A DNA stretch of 64,000 nt from JAZKFT01 sp039925965 (GCA_039925965.1 JBDSXW010000026.1:74044-138043); one strand, 5' to 3'. Shown: positions 1-10,152, counted from the first letter of the stretch. The notes: generated from the sequence alone by a model not told the origin. Numbers and translations are program-made.

Positions 1-1969
1 CTTCGTCGGCGTTATTATAGTAAGCCCATATATTTACCAGTTGGCCAGGCCGCCAGTTCCAATGCGGAAACAGGTGCAGCACCGGTTTGGTAGTCCATTC
101 GCTCTGGTACATATAATAAACATCTTTTGGAAAGCCCGCCAGGTCTACGATTCCGAAATAGGAACTGCGGGCCGGCCAGGGAAAAGGAGTGGGCTCCCCG
201 AGGTAATCAAAACCAGTCCAGACGAACATGCCCGACAAAAAATCGTACTTCTTAATAATCTTCCAGGTTTCCTCATGTGTGCTTCCCCAATTTGATTTTA
301 CGTTGTCATAGGCCGAAACGGACCAGTCGCCGTTTACATCCTCCATTTCCTTTTTGCCCTTGGGCGGCCATACCTGGATACTGTCTGAAGGCATATTGTA
401 CACCCCGCGGGTCTCCAGCGCCGAAGTAGTTTCCGAGGCAATAAAAATCTTGCCGGGATAACTGGCCAAAGCGTCCGGGTATTTTTGCTGGTTGTAATTC
501 CAGCCGAGCACATCCAATGCTTCGCCGGATTGGTAGATAAAATTCTTTGCTGTATCTGTTTCAGTGAGGGCAGAGGTAACTGGCCGGGTAGGATCTAAAC
601 GTTTTACAATGGCCGCCAGCTCTTTGGTGAGGGCGGTGCCGGAAGAATCAAATTGTTCCCTGATTTCGTTGCCAATGCTCCATATAAAAACGGAAGGATG
701 GTTGCGGTCCCTTTTAACCATGTCTTCGAGATCCAGTTGATGCCATTGCTTGAAATCGAGGTAATAATCAAACTTGTTCTTTTTCTTTTGCCACATGTCA
801 AACGCTTCATCCATCACCAAAAAGCCCATCTTGTCGCAGAGGTCCAGAAATTCCGGTGCGGGCGGATTATGCGAAGTGCGGATGGCATTGCAGCCCATGG
901 CTTTAAGAATTTCCAGTTGGCGCTCAGCAGCACGGTAGTTAAAAGCGGAACCAAGCGCACCCAAATCGTGGTGCATGCAGACACCTTTGATCTTCAATGG
1001 CATGTCGTTGAGAAAAAACCCCTTTTTCCGGTCGAAATGAATTTTGCGAATGCCGGTGATCGTTGTTACCTCATCCACCAATTGGTTATTTTGATACAGA
1101 GCTGAAACCACTTTGTACAAGTATGGGTGTTCTAACGACCAAAGCCTGGGGTTGTCGATGTAGAGACCCGGATCCAGCCTGTTAATAACACCAAAAGTGT
1201 CCAGCTCAATATCGCCTGAGAATGGTTTACCTGCAACTTTGCCGGCGGCATCATACACAGTGTGAACCAGCCTGAGCTTTTGGCTGACCCCGGTTTGGTT
1301 ATGAAGCGTTACAGACACAGGCACAATCGCGATTATTTGCCCCGGCTTCAGCATCCCACCCTCAGAAGTCTCTCCCAGATTACCGCTGATATACCAGGGA
1401 TGTACAAAGGTTTCAGTGGCATCGAATCCTACTTTGTTCGTTGTAATTAATCTCACATTTCGATAAATGCCGGAGCCAGAATACCACCTTGAATTAGGTT
1501 GTGCAGAATTATCCACTTTCACTGCAATTATATTTTTCTCAGCACCATATTTCAGCCAGGGTGAAAGCTCATACCGAAATGAAATATAGCCATTGGGCCT
1601 TTTTCCAAGGTAATGTCCGTTAATCCAGACTTCGCTATTCCGGTATACGCCTTCAAACTCAATTGCAACATTCTTGTTTTTTGACGCAACAGGAACCGTA
1701 AATGTTTTTCGGTACCAGCCTATGCCTCCCGGCAATGCACCGCCCTGCGTGGTTGCGGGTGCCTTTTCGCTAAAGTTTAATTCAATACTCCAATCGTGTG
1801 GTAAACTGAGGTTGTGCCAGGATGCATCGTTGTAAGGGGCCTTACTTGCGGTGCTGTCATCGCCTAAATAAAATTTCCAATCCTTATTAAAATCCAGGAT
1901 GGTGCGCGGGACTGCATGGGACACTTGTGACAGTAAGATGGATAATATAAAAATCAAATTTTTTTTCAT
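1..1969 (-). CDS. Glycoside hydrolase family 2 (beta-galactosidase-like), 3' end beyond window
   Basis: The gene starts with ATG at 1969 and runs off the left edge, so about 656 N-terminal residues are present. A signal peptide (MKKNLIFILSILLSQ...) predicts export. The GH2 layout is visible: a jelly-roll sugar-binding domain at about 25-190 (WYRKTF, VWINGHYLG), an Ig-like domain at about 190-300, and a TIM barrel from about 300. The proton-donor motif is WSIGNE and the nucleophile motif is IASET. It probably removes terminal beta-linked galactose or a related sugar in the periplasm. It lies 8 bp downstream of another GH2 gene and is the last visible member of the pectin locus. The exact substrate cannot be read from sequence; beta-glucuronidase-type GH2 is an alternative. 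Confidence 0.93.
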   Translation of the reverse strand, partial: MKKNLIFILSILLSQVSHAVPRTILDFNKDWKFYLGDDSTASKAPYNDASWHNLSLPHDWSIELNFSEKAPATTQGGALPGGIGWYRKTFTVPVASKNKNVAIEFEGVYRNSEVWINGHYLGKRPNGYISFRYELSPWLKYGAEKNIIAVKVDNSAQPNSRWYSGSGIYRNVRLITTNKVGFDATETFVHPWYISGNLGETSEGGMLKPGQIIAIVPVSVTLHNQTGVSQKLRLVHTVYDAAGKVAGKPFSGDIELDTFGVINRLDPGLYIDNPRLWSLEHPYLYKVVSALYQNNQLVDEVTTITGIRKIHFDRKKGFFLNDMPLKIKGVCMHHDLGALGSAFNYRAAERQLEILKAMGCNAIRTSHNPPAPEFLDLCDKMGFLVMDEAFDMWQKKKNKFDYYLDFKQWHQLDLEDMVKRDRNHPSVFIWSIGNEIREQFDSSGTALTKELAAIVKRLDPTRPVTSALTETDTAKNFIYQSGEALDVLGWNYNQQKYPDALASYPGKIFIASETTSALETRGVYNMPSDSIQVWPPKGKKEMEDVNGDWSVSAYDNVKSNWGSTHEETWKIIKKYDFLSGMFVWTGFDYLGEPTPFPWPARSSYFGIVDLAGFPKDVYYMYQSEWTTKPVLHLFPHWNWRPGQLVNIWAYYNNADE

Positions 1970-1977
1970 GTTTCTGT

Positions 1978-4900
1978 TTATTGTACATCCAGGCCAGAGA
2001 TGCCAACGCCGATGGCATCATCAGCAATGATCTTAACGGTGTAATTCCCGGCATTGATCATGCCGCCGGTATTGGTGGCAGCATAACTCCACTTGCCGGC
2101 ATTGCTGGGTGTAAAAGCAATTTTCTCTTTTTTCATGATTGTGCCATCTGCCATCGAAAACACCAGGGTACCGGTTAGCGGTTTCGATGTTTCGTTGGAG
2201 TAGCGGATTGTTAATGAATAAATATCGGCTGCGCCAATATTGATGTTCCATTCGATGGCCGAAGTATTGTTGGTAAAACTGATCGTTTCTTTTTCGTTGA
2301 TGGTGGATTTTGTTAGTGCATCTCCGACAAGTTTGGCGGCACCAGGTCTCAGGCCCACTATGGGTTTCAGATCGTATGCGGGTTGCATTGTGTTGGCGGG
2401 CTGCATCATCACAATACAATTGCCCGGTATATCCAGGCCAACTTTCCCCGTATCGCCATAAAGCTTCTTAAACACCGCATACCTAGTTCCTCCATTTTCA
2501 TCAGTAATTATTTCCGTTTTAGTGTCCAAATAATCATTGATCGCAGAAGGCTTCGCATTTAATTTCGGGTAGGCAACAAATACATTTGTTGGTCTATAGG
2601 CAGGTACATCAATAGTATACTGACCTTTATTATTGTTGCGGAAAGAAATCCATTCCGCACCGTATAAATTAAAGGGCAAGGAATTGAAAACGATCGTGTC
2701 GCCTGAGAATTGTTTATCCCCAACATCCATCCAGGATTTGAACCCATATTGCCGCAGGCTGGTGTTTACCTTTTTTGATCTAACAAAAACATCGTTTGAA
2801 GATGCAATCGCAATAGCACTAACCAAAGCTTGGCCTACTTTACTTTTTGGAAATGAGATCACCATTTTCCTGTCGATAACTTTTGCCTTCACTATTTTTT
2901 TCAAAGCTATGTTGGTGCCTGCGTCTGCCCATATATCCAAATCTTTAAATACCGTTTTGCCGTTGACAGCAACATCAAATAAACGCATGCCTTTGGCATT
3001 AATGCCACCCCCGATTCCAAGCCAGGGCTCGATAAAATACAACTCAACAAGATACTCGCCATTTGGCAACTGAAATTGGTACTCTAGTTTTTCCTTCCCG
3101 TATCTAAAGTCCTGAAATAGTTGCCAATCGTTGGTTTCTTTGATGGGAGAAAAAGTCCTGCGTTGGCTGGCGAAAAAATCAGGCATTCCGGTAAATTGGC
3201 TTGTCCAGGAAGATGAACCAAAAATAAATTGACTGGAGTCGATGGCTTCATCGGAATCCCATCGATTTCCGTTTGTATCATCGTATGCCGAACCGCCGCA
3301 ATTCATCCTATACAAATAATGGTAACCTTCCTGTGGTTTTAGAATTGATGTAGTTCGAGTAAATAATTTTGTATAACCAGGTGCCTTCGGCAAATGAAAC
3401 AGTACAATTGTATCCTTGGCAACCGCCTTACCATTTACATACCCCACCGCATACAAAAGGTTGTATTGAATATCCGTATGATCCCATTGAAAATGCGTAC
3501 CTACGCCGCCTCTTTTCTTTCTGCCAAGCGATACATTATCGATATCATTAAACAACTCCACTTCGTCGCAATTGGAATACACAATGATGCTGTCTTTGAT
3601 GCCTGGTTTTATCCATCGGCTTGGCCAGGTATGCGACACGATATACACCATGGGCTCTTTTGTTTTCGAAGCATAGTTGCTGCGAAACATATAGTAAGCA
3701 TCGGTAGGTTCTTCCCAGGGCGTTAGTATCCCTTTATAGTTTACAGGGCCGACCCGATCCAGTTCGCGCAAGCCCTCGCCGCCCTGCACGCGGCCGGGGT
3801 TATCGTGCGAAGTGAGCAACCAGAAAAACTGGCCGGCGCAACTATCTTTTACTGATTCTGCCATGCGCACTTTTTGCTCCATCAGCAGGGTCATGCGGTC
3901 TTCGCTTAATGGGCCATTTTGGGCAAAGCCGCCTTCGGTGTGCAGGTCGAGGGTGCGCCAGGCGCCGTACTCGCCGATCAGCACTTGCTTCTTTACATCA
4001 TTGGCGTAATCGGCGGGGTTGCCGCCATAGGTGCCGGTCCAGTTTTGGGGTACGTCCCAGTCGGTACCGCTGCCGCCATTGCAGGTGGTGACCAATCGTT
4101 GGGTGGAAGCCGTGGGATCCAGTGAGCGAATTAGTTCGGTGCATTCTCTGGCAAAGTCTTCGGGCAGCTTGCTCTCATTTTGCAGGCCCCACAAAATAAT
4201 TGCGGGATCATTGCGGCGTTCAATCACCCACTCTTTTAGCAGCTGTTTAAAGTTGGTTCTGAACCCGGGTGTATCGTACCAAATATGCGCCGAAAGTTGC
4301 GTCCACCAAAGGATGCCGAGCTTGTTGCATAGCTGGCCGTATAGTAAATTATGGGGTTGATGGGCATCGCGTAAAGCGTTGAAACCTGCCGACTGGATCC
4401 ACTTCATCCGGGCCACGATCTGCTCATGGGTGAATGCATGGCTTTGCCCGATCAGGTGTTCATATTCAGCTATGCCATTGATGAATACTGGTTTATCATT
4501 TAAGAAAAACTGGTTGGTGGCATTTTTCCAATTGAGGGTACGAAAACCAAAGTCGGTTATCAGCTGATCTACTATCACATTGCCTTGCTTAATGGTTGAG
4601 ATAATTTTATAGAGGTAAGGGTTTTCTACCGACCAAAGTATCGGCCTATCAACCGCAATATCATCTTGCCGGACTATGACGGAATCACCTGACTTTAGTG
4701 ATTGCCGGTAAGCATTTTCAGCAACGACTTTTCCATTAGCATCCTGCAACTGCTGCTCTACGCTAATTTCTTTCGCTTGCAGCGAATAGTTTTTCAGGGT
4801 AGTATTTACAGATAAAGATGCATTGTCATTTGTTATATCAGCCCATGCATGTACCCCAAATGGCGTTATCCGAACATCATTGCAAATCACAAGGTGCACA

Positions 4901-5559
4901 GGCCTGAAAATACCCATGGGTTGTGATCCTTCGGAAAAACCCCGTTCATCGCTGCAGCCGCCGCAGACCCAGGGCAGATCCTTGATATACGCCGGGTGCC
5001 AGGCCCTCACCGAAAGCTGGTTAGCGCTGCCATCGGTTTTTATTTTATCAGTGATGTCAATGGTAAATGTTGTTCGACCGCCGTCATGCTTGCCCACAAA
5101 TACGCCATTTACGTAAACAGTAGCATAGGAACTAACCCCCTCAAAAAACAGGAAAAAACGCTTTCCGGTTTTATGCTGTTTAATGGCAAATGTTTTGCGG
5201 TACCATGAATCGCCATGCCTGTTGCCGTGCAGTAATCGGCGATAGCCTTCGTAGGCATCCCAGTTATGCGGGACGTTGACATGTTTCCAACTTTTATCAT
5301 TGGTAGCTACCTGGTAAAAATTGGTAGGCAAGGGATTTTCATCGGCCGAAGCGATGGTCTTCCAGTTATTGTTCAGGTTGATATCTTGCCTGGGAGATTG
5401 CGCTATGGTTTCTTGCCACAAAGTCAGGAAGGCTGAAAGGAGCACAAAAAGATGAATGGAGCCCCGAAATAATCGGGGTTGTAACGTTCGCCCATGTCGC
5501 TCAATAGTAGTAGTGTAGCCGGCTACCAAAATATCATTATAATTGTTTAAGCGATGCAT
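1978..5559 (-). CDS. Large multidomain GH2 glycosidase with malectin-like and C-terminal CBM-like domains
   Basis: About 1193 residues, much longer than a minimal GH2 of 600-800. In order: a hydrophobic signal segment at about 35-54, a GH2 sugar-binding domain at about 60-225 (DSWYRKTF, VYVNGVFVG), an Ig-like domain, and a TIM barrel at about 350-640 with proton donor in LWGLQNES and nucleophile in LIGEYGAW. A malectin-like domain follows at about 765-905 (LYRMNCGG, LYFIEPW), and a beta-sandwich resembling CBM6/35 at about 1095-1193. The ATG at 5559 overlaps the end of the GH95 gene; a TTG lies just before it. The n-region before the signal core is unusually long, so the real start may be further in. 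The accessory domains suggest binding of a branched polysaccharide in the periplasm or at the outer membrane. Confidence 0.9.
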   Translation of the reverse strand: MHRLNNYNDILVAGYTTTIERHGRTLQPRLFRGSIHLFVLLSAFLTLWQETIAQSPRQDINLNNNWKTIASADENPLPTNFYQVATNDKSWKHVNVPHNWDAYEGYRRLLHGNRHGDSWYRKTFAIKQHKTGKRFFLFFEGVSSYATVYVNGVFVGKHDGGRTTFTIDITDKIKTDGSANQLSVRAWHPAYIKDLPWVCGGCSDERGFSEGSQPMGIFRPVHLVICNDVRITPFGVHAWADITNDNASLSVNTTLKNYSLQAKEISVEQQLQDANGKVVAENAYRQSLKSGDSVIVRQDDIAVDRPILWSVENPYLYKIISTIKQGNVIVDQLITDFGFRTLNWKNATNQFFLNDKPVFINGIAEYEHLIGQSHAFTHEQIVARMKWIQSAGFNALRDAHQPHNLLYGQLCNKLGILWWTQLSAHIWYDTPGFRTNFKQLLKEWVIERRNDPAIILWGLQNESKLPEDFARECTELIRSLDPTASTQRLVTTCNGGSGTDWDVPQNWTGTYGGNPADYANDVKKQVLIGEYGAWRTLDLHTEGGFAQNGPLSEDRMTLLMEQKVRMAESVKDSCAGQFFWLLTSHDNPGRVQGGEGLRELDRVGPVNYKGILTPWEEPTDAYYMFRSNYASKTKEPMVYIVSHTWPSRWIKPGIKDSIIVYSNCDEVELFNDIDNVSLGRKKRGGVGTHFQWDHTDIQYNLLYAVGYVNGKAVAKDTIVLFHLPKAPGYTKLFTRTTSILKPQEGYHYLYRMNCGGSAYDDTNGNRWDSDEAIDSSQFIFGSSSWTSQFTGMPDFFASQRRTFSPIKETNDWQLFQDFRYGKEKLEYQFQLPNGEYLVELYFIEPWLGIGGGINAKGMRLFDVAVNGKTVFKDLDIWADAGTNIALKKIVKAKVIDRKMVISFPKSKVGQALVSAIAIASSNDVFVRSKKVNTSLRQYGFKSWMDVGDKQFSGDTIVFNSLPFNLYGAEWISFRNNNKGQYTIDVPAYRPTNVFVAYPKLNAKPSAINDYLDTKTEIITDENGGTRYAVFKKLYGDTGKVGLDIPGNCIVMMQPANTMQPAYDLKPIVGLRPGAAKLVGDALTKSTINEKETISFTNNTSAIEWNINIGAADIYSLTIRYSNETSKPLTGTLVFSMADGTIMKKEKIAFTPSNAGKWSYAATNTGGMINAGNYTVKIIADDAIGVGISGLDVQ

Positions 5560-8338
5560 CAAATTTATAGACCCCGTTTTTAGTAGTTGAAATCATTTTT
5601 GTTGTTCCGTTGTAGCGCAACAGCAATGGCATGCCGGCTTTGGATCTTACCGTGACCTGATACAGTTTCCCATTTCTCCATGTTATACCGAGCACAAAAC
5701 CGCCCCTGGCGCAAATACCTTTTACCTCCCCGGATGGCAAAGCGGCCGGCAATGCAGGCAGGATATCGAGATACTTCGTATGGCTTTGAATGATCATTTC
5801 ACCAATGCCTGCGGCGCCACCAAAATTACCGTCTATCTGGAAAGGCGGGTGTGCGTCAAACAGGTTGGGATAGCTGCCGGCATTCCCGTTGGCCGGAGTC
5901 ATCAGCATCTGAATCATTTTGAAGGCATGATCCCCATCCTTAAACCTGGCCCAGCAATTGATCTTCCAGCCCAGGCTCCAGCCAGTGGCTGCATCGCCGC
6001 GGTATATCAAAGATTGCCGGGCAGCTTCCATAAGGGCAGGCGATTCATCCAAGTTAATTTCGTGTCCAGGATACATACCCCATAAATGCGATATATGCCG
6101 GTGCTTGTTACTGGTGTCGTCTATATCTTTCATCCACTCCTGTAGCTGACCATATTTGCCAATCTTAAGAGGTGCTATTTGCTGGTATTTTATTTTTAGT
6201 GTATCACGAAGCGCGGCATCAGTGTTGAGAATTTTACTGGCATTGATTACATCCTGGAACAGGTTGCGGATGATCTCGTGATCCATTGTTGGACCAGCCA
6301 CCAAACCACCCTGCTCTGGCGAATTGGAAGGCGTGCTGATGAGGAAGCCTGTAGTAGGATCCTTTACTAAAAAATCATTGAAAAACAAAGCTGCCTGCTT
6401 CATCACCGGGTAGGCTTTGGTCCTGAGAAAATCCTTGTCCTGGGTAAAAAGATAATGGTCCCACAAATGCTCGCAAAGCCATGCGCCACCGGTTACCCAA
6501 ATGCCGTGGTTGGAAGCATTAATGGGTGCTGTGCCCCGCCATAGATCGGTATTATGATGCAGCACCCAACCGGGAGCATGGTAATGGTCGGCAGCGGTTT
6601 GGTGGCCGGTTTGTGCCAACTCGTCGATCATGCCAAACAGCGGCTGGTGCATGGGCGAAAGATTGAGCAGTTCCGCCGGCCAGTAGTTCATTTCCAGGTT
6701 GATATTGGTCGTGTATTTACTGCCCCAGGGCGGCACCAGTAAGTCGTTCCAGATGCCCTGCAGGTTCGCTGGTTTAGTACCAGGCCTGGAGGATGCAATC
6801 AGCAGGTACCTGCCGTATTGCTGGTACAGCGCCACAAACGCCGGATCGTTTGAAGATGCGAATTTCTGTAGCCTTATATCTGTCGGCAATGATTCATTTT
6901 CACTCTTGCCGAGGTTTACCGAGTAGGTGTTGAAATATTGTTGGTACTCCTTTACATGGGCAGCCTTTACCTGGGCATAGGTTTTTGCTGCAATGCTTTT
7001 CAGGGCGTTGGTGCAAGGCAATACAGGATCGGCCGAAACATCTTTATAGTTTTTGAAGCTGGTACCCGCAGTGAGATAAATGCTGGCAGCATCGGCATCA
7101 TGTATTATCATTTTACCTCCTTCAACCGTCATGGTCCCACCCACTGTGGTTACCTGCAAATAGCTTTTTCCACGCAACACGCCATTCCGCACTTTTACCG
7201 ATAACGCCACGGTATGATTGTCGATTTTTTTTACCGTAAAATTTCTATGCGGACTGGTTAGTGATGCTTCAAAATTAATGTGCCGTTTTTGTGAAGCTGT
7301 AAGGTGGATCGCCAGCACCTGGTTTGGCTGGCTTACCAGGTATTCGCGATTAAAATAGATTCCGTCACAGGTGTAGCTGGTGACGGCCACAGCGTCGGAA
7401 ATATTAAGCGACCGTTTGTAGTCAGTGACGGGCGCCTCATGCTTAAACTGCAGCCACAGATCACCGAAGGGTTGATAGCTGGCCTGGTACTCTCCCACTT
7501 CTGGTGGCTCATCATTCTGGATAAAATATTTCCATGCGCCATTCAGCGAAATTTTACCCGATTCTTCACCCACCGGGAATACGCCGATATGCTTCGATGT
7601 GTCTTTATAACCCGCAATGCCGCCCTTGTCAAAGTAGTTGATTACCTGGATGGCGATGGTGTTCCTGCCGGCATGCAACGCTGCTTTCGGTATCACGTAT
7701 TTGCGGGGCTCGCCGTTTTGCTGCGTGCCGATCAAAACACCATTCACATAACTCAGGTCGTAGTCACGTATACGATTTACGTCTAATGCGACGTCCTTGC
7801 CCAGCCAGGAAAAGGGCATATCAAAACTGGTGCGAAGCCACACTGCGCCATCCAGGCCTTCGAAACCTGCTGCTTCCCAACCTTCGTAGGACGGAACCTG
7901 CATGGCTTTCCATTTGCTGTCATCATAATGTTGCAGCGCTGGGTTGCCATTCATCCCCTTCAGCGACAATATCTCTTTAAGCCATTGTTCCTTTCCTCCT
8001 TCGTGGCTTTTGGTGCCCATGAATTCCTTTTCGGCAAGGGCTTCTGCTTCTTTTTGTTTGCCGCCGAATAACAGCTGCCGGATGGAATCCAGATAGTGCC
8101 AGGCACCGGGTCGGCTGTAGCTCCGTGGCTTACCGGTCCATAATGTTTCTTCGTTAAACTGGATCCGATCCTGCTCCGATCCACCGAAAACCATGGCACC
8201 AATTCTGCCGTTACCCAGGGGCAATGCTTCGGTCCATTTTACGGCGGGCTGGGTGTACCAGAGTTGTAAATCCTGGGCTCCTGCTGACCAGGTGGTTAGC
8301 AGGGCTATGATGAAATAGGTTATTTTTTTTGTTGTCAT
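5537..8338 (-). CDS. GH95 alpha-L-fucosidase / alpha-L-galactosidase with inserted beta-sandwich
   Basis: 933 residues with signal peptide (MTTKKITYFIIALL...AGA). The N-terminal GH95 block has LPLGNGRIGAMVFGG and FNEETLWTG. The (alpha/alpha)6 barrel carries the family hallmarks NINLEMNYWPAE (the catalytic Asn pair region), the glutamate in GGAWLCEHLW and the aspartate in FQIDGNFGG. GH95 enzymes cleave alpha-1,2-L-fucosyl or, in rhamnogalacturonan-II loci, alpha-L-galactosyl linkages; sequence alone does not decide which. Residues about 128-275 form a GH2-like galactose-binding beta-sandwich (WLRTSF, SYVNGVLIG) inserted into the N-terminal domain, which lengthens the protein beyond a typical 750-800 residues. 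It overlaps the next GH2 gene by 23 bp, implying co-translation. Confidence 0.94.
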   Translation of the reverse strand: MTTKKITYFIIALLTTWSAGAQDLQLWYTQPAVKWTEALPLGNGRIGAMVFGGSEQDRIQFNEETLWTGKPRSYSRPGAWHYLDSIRQLLFGGKQKEAEALAEKEFMGTKSHEGGKEQWLKEILSLKGMNGNPALQHYDDSKWKAMQVPSYEGWEAAGFEGLDGAVWLRTSFDMPFSWLGKDVALDVNRIRDYDLSYVNGVLIGTQQNGEPRKYVIPKAALHAGRNTIAIQVINYFDKGGIAGYKDTSKHIGVFPVGEESGKISLNGAWKYFIQNDEPPEVGEYQASYQPFGDLWLQFKHEAPVTDYKRSLNISDAVAVTSYTCDGIYFNREYLVSQPNQVLAIHLTASQKRHINFEASLTSPHRNFTVKKIDNHTVALSVKVRNGVLRGKSYLQVTTVGGTMTVEGGKMIIHDADAASIYLTAGTSFKNYKDVSADPVLPCTNALKSIAAKTYAQVKAAHVKEYQQYFNTYSVNLGKSENESLPTDIRLQKFASSNDPAFVALYQQYGRYLLIASSRPGTKPANLQGIWNDLLVPPWGSKYTTNINLEMNYWPAELLNLSPMHQPLFGMIDELAQTGHQTAADHYHAPGWVLHHNTDLWRGTAPINASNHGIWVTGGAWLCEHLWDHYLFTQDKDFLRTKAYPVMKQAALFFNDFLVKDPTTGFLISTPSNSPEQGGLVAGPTMDHEIIRNLFQDVINASKILNTDAALRDTLKIKYQQIAPLKIGKYGQLQEWMKDIDDTSNKHRHISHLWGMYPGHEINLDESPALMEAARQSLIYRGDAATGWSLGWKINCWARFKDGDHAFKMIQMLMTPANGNAGSYPNLFDAHPPFQIDGNFGGAAGIGEMIIQSHTKYLDILPALPAALPSGEVKGICARGGFVLGITWRNGKLYQVTVRSKAGMPLLLRYNGTTKMISTTKNGVYKFDASLKQL

Positions 8339-8455
8339 CTTTTGTAGGTATGTGGAGCAGCGGTGGCGACGCTCCGTTCGGGTTTTGGGATGCTATTGGG
8401 CAGGATTATGGCTTAGGGTGTGGGTTTATATTGTGAGGTCTTTATGCAAGGGAGG

Positions 8456-8500
8456 GCCTCATCCCCGGCCCTTCTCCTGTCGGAGAAGGGTGCCCCTGTG
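8456..8500. repeat. REP-like palindromic repeat, family A
   Basis: GCCTCATCCCCGGCCCTTCTCC, a short loop and GGAGAAGGGTGCCCC form a hairpin flanked by a conserved 5' tag. The same unit recurs at about 10206 and 10374, and a diverged inverse copy lies at about 22803-22844. The dispersed palindrome in intergenic gaps is typical of REP/BIME-type elements; no RAYT transposase is present in the window. Confidence 0.8.
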
Positions 8501-8547
8501 CAACATGCATCCAATTTTTTGAAGTTCTGGTTTATTATTTTAAAACT

Positions 8548-8611
8548 ACCCAAAAGTAGCACGGTTCGAAAGTCCTCCTTTGGAGAATTTCCTTCGGAGC
8601 ATTTAGGAGGC
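8548..8611. repeat. Post-stop repeat, family B (longer variant)
   Basis: Begins CCCAAAAGTAGCACGG and contains AAAGTCCTCCTTTGGAG...TTTAGGAGGC, with an internal duplication (CCTTCGGAGCA) absent from the copy at 10570-10620. It lies just 3' of the GH28 stop codon. The CTCC/GGAG palindromes could act as a terminator hairpin, but there is no long T-run in the gene's direction. Confidence 0.75.
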
Positions 8612-8622
8612 TTTTCTTTTCT

Positions 8623-10152
8623 TCACTGCTTTACCTCCATTCCCCAAACCACTTTCGCATCACCCAATTCATTATTAGTCAACTTTACATTGCTGGTATG
8701 GGCACCATTAATTTCAGCAAAGAAACCTGTTCCTTTAAACGGCCAGTTATTGTGGAGCCAGGCGTCCTTCACGTTGGTGAGTACTATTAGCGGAACAAGG
8801 TTAAGGGGCTTCGCTGATACGAGGCCATCTATTTCCAGTCGTTCCACATTTTCTGCTTTTAATGCGGAACCTGTTTTGGTATTTACCCGCAGGTTGTGCA
8901 GTTCAATGTCTTTGGCATTTTTGATGGTGATGCCGGTCTCTGCTTCGAACACTACATCATTCAAACTGACCTCCTGAACCGGCATCTCTTCGATACCGTT
9001 AATATACATGGCTTGGTTGGTATAGGCAGTGATATTACTAAAACGAATATTCCTGAATTGGGGCGTTCGTTCACTCAGCGGCTCTACAGGTACTTTGGCG
9101 TACTCCATATCCAATACAATGGCCTGTTCATGGATATTTTTCATCACGATATTATCAACACGGATATCTTCCACGACACCGCCGCGGCCACGGGCCGATT
9201 TAATGCGGATACCGCGATCGGTGCCATCGAATATGCAGTTACTGATCACAATCTTTTTTACGCCACCGCTCATCTCGCTGCCAATTACCACACCTCCATG
9301 CCCGTTCAGCATGGTGCAGTTGGTGATGGTGTAGTTTTCTGCCGGCATGGCCTTGGTACGGCCCTGTACATCCTTCCCAGATTTGATGGTAATGCAATCA
9401 TCGCCCACGCTGATATGGCAATTGGAAATATGTACATACTTGCAGGACTCAGGATTGATGCCGTCGGTATTGGGCGAATGTGGGTTATTAATAGTGACTG
9501 CATTTACTGTCACGTTTTCGCAGAACTCCGGGTTGACCGTCCAGAAGGGAGAATTGGTGATATAGATGCCTTCAATCAAAATGTTTTTGCAGTACATGGG
9601 CTGTATAAACGGCGGCCGCAGAAACCCTCTTTTGATCTGCCGCGGATCGTCGGGCAACTGGATATTTTTGTTAAGACTGTCGAAGATCTTCTGCCATTTA
9701 TTCCTGGGCAGGTTATCTTTCCAGCCTTCAACATAGTCCCACCATTTTTTACCATGCCCGTTTATTTTGCCTCTTCCTTTGATGGCGATATTCTCTGCTT
9801 TGTATGCATAAAACAATGGTGAAAAACTTATCACATCCATGCCCTCGTACCGGCTCTCTACCATCGGCAGGTAATCATCGAAATTGTCGCTGAAGTTGAG
9901 TTCCGCGCCAGCGTCGATGTAGATGGTAATATTACTTTTTAAGTGGATAGGGCCCGTAAGGTATTTGCCCGCAGGAAAGTAAACCGTGCCACCACCTGCT
10001 TTGAAAGCCGCATCAATCGCTTTTGTAATGGCGACTGTTGCAATGACGCTGCTGTCTTTTTTGGCGCCATATTTTGTGACGTCGTAAAAAGATTGCGAGC
10101 TGGCGGTTGCGGCTAGCGAAGCAAGGAAGAGGATTATGGTGAGTTTTTTCAT
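8623..10152 (-). CDS. GH28 polygalacturonase / rhamnogalacturonan hydrolase
   Basis: The start was placed at the ATG at 10152, which gives the signal peptide MKKLTIILFLASLAATASS; an upstream in-frame ATG would add 27 basic residues encoded by a repeat. The 509-residue right-handed beta-helix begins with a pectate-lyase-superfamily motif (FYDVTKYGAKKDSS). It then carries all GH28 catalytic blocks: NTDGINPES, GDDCITIKSG, GHGGVVIGSEMSGG and RGIRIKSARGRGG. It hydrolyses alpha-1,4-galacturonic acid linkages of pectin backbones, endo or exo undetermined. It is flanked on both sides by repeat-filled spacers, unlike the tightly packed GH2/GH95 genes downstream. Confidence 0.95.
   Translation of the reverse strand: MKKLTIILFLASLAATASSQSFYDVTKYGAKKDSSVIATVAITKAIDAAFKAGGGTVYFPAGKYLTGPIHLKSNITIYIDAGAELNFSDNFDDYLPMVESRYEGMDVISFSPLFYAYKAENIAIKGRGKINGHGKKWWDYVEGWKDNLPRNKWQKIFDSLNKNIQLPDDPRQIKRGFLRPPFIQPMYCKNILIEGIYITNSPFWTVNPEFCENVTVNAVTINNPHSPNTDGINPESCKYVHISNCHISVGDDCITIKSGKDVQGRTKAMPAENYTITNCTMLNGHGGVVIGSEMSGGVKKIVISNCIFDGTDRGIRIKSARGRGGVVEDIRVDNIVMKNIHEQAIVLDMEYAKVPVEPLSERTPQFRNIRFSNITAYTNQAMYINGIEEMPVQEVSLNDVVFEAETGITIKNAKDIELHNLRVNTKTGSALKAENVERLEIDGLVSAKPLNLVPLIVLTNVKDAWLHNNWPFKGTGFFAEINGAHTSNVKLTNNELGDAKVVWGMEVKQ

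Larger units (their letters stand above)
8339..8622. other. Intergenic spacer between GH95 and GH28, made mostly of repeats
   Basis: 284 bp without a gene. It holds one copy of the CCTCATCCCCGG hairpin repeat (8456-8500) and one copy of the AGTAGCACGG...CTCCTTTGG repeat (8548-8611). No clean promoter motif for the GH95 gene was recognised. Confidence 0.7.

Noticed and set aside
653..1105. 150-residue plus-strand frame in the first GH2 gene
   Set aside because: Antisense to conserved GH2 barrel sequence; no independent support.
8896..9822. 308-residue plus-strand frame opposite GH28
   Set aside because: It is antisense to a gene with all catalytic motifs, has no recognisable domain, signal peptide or promoter, and reflects codon bias of the real gene.
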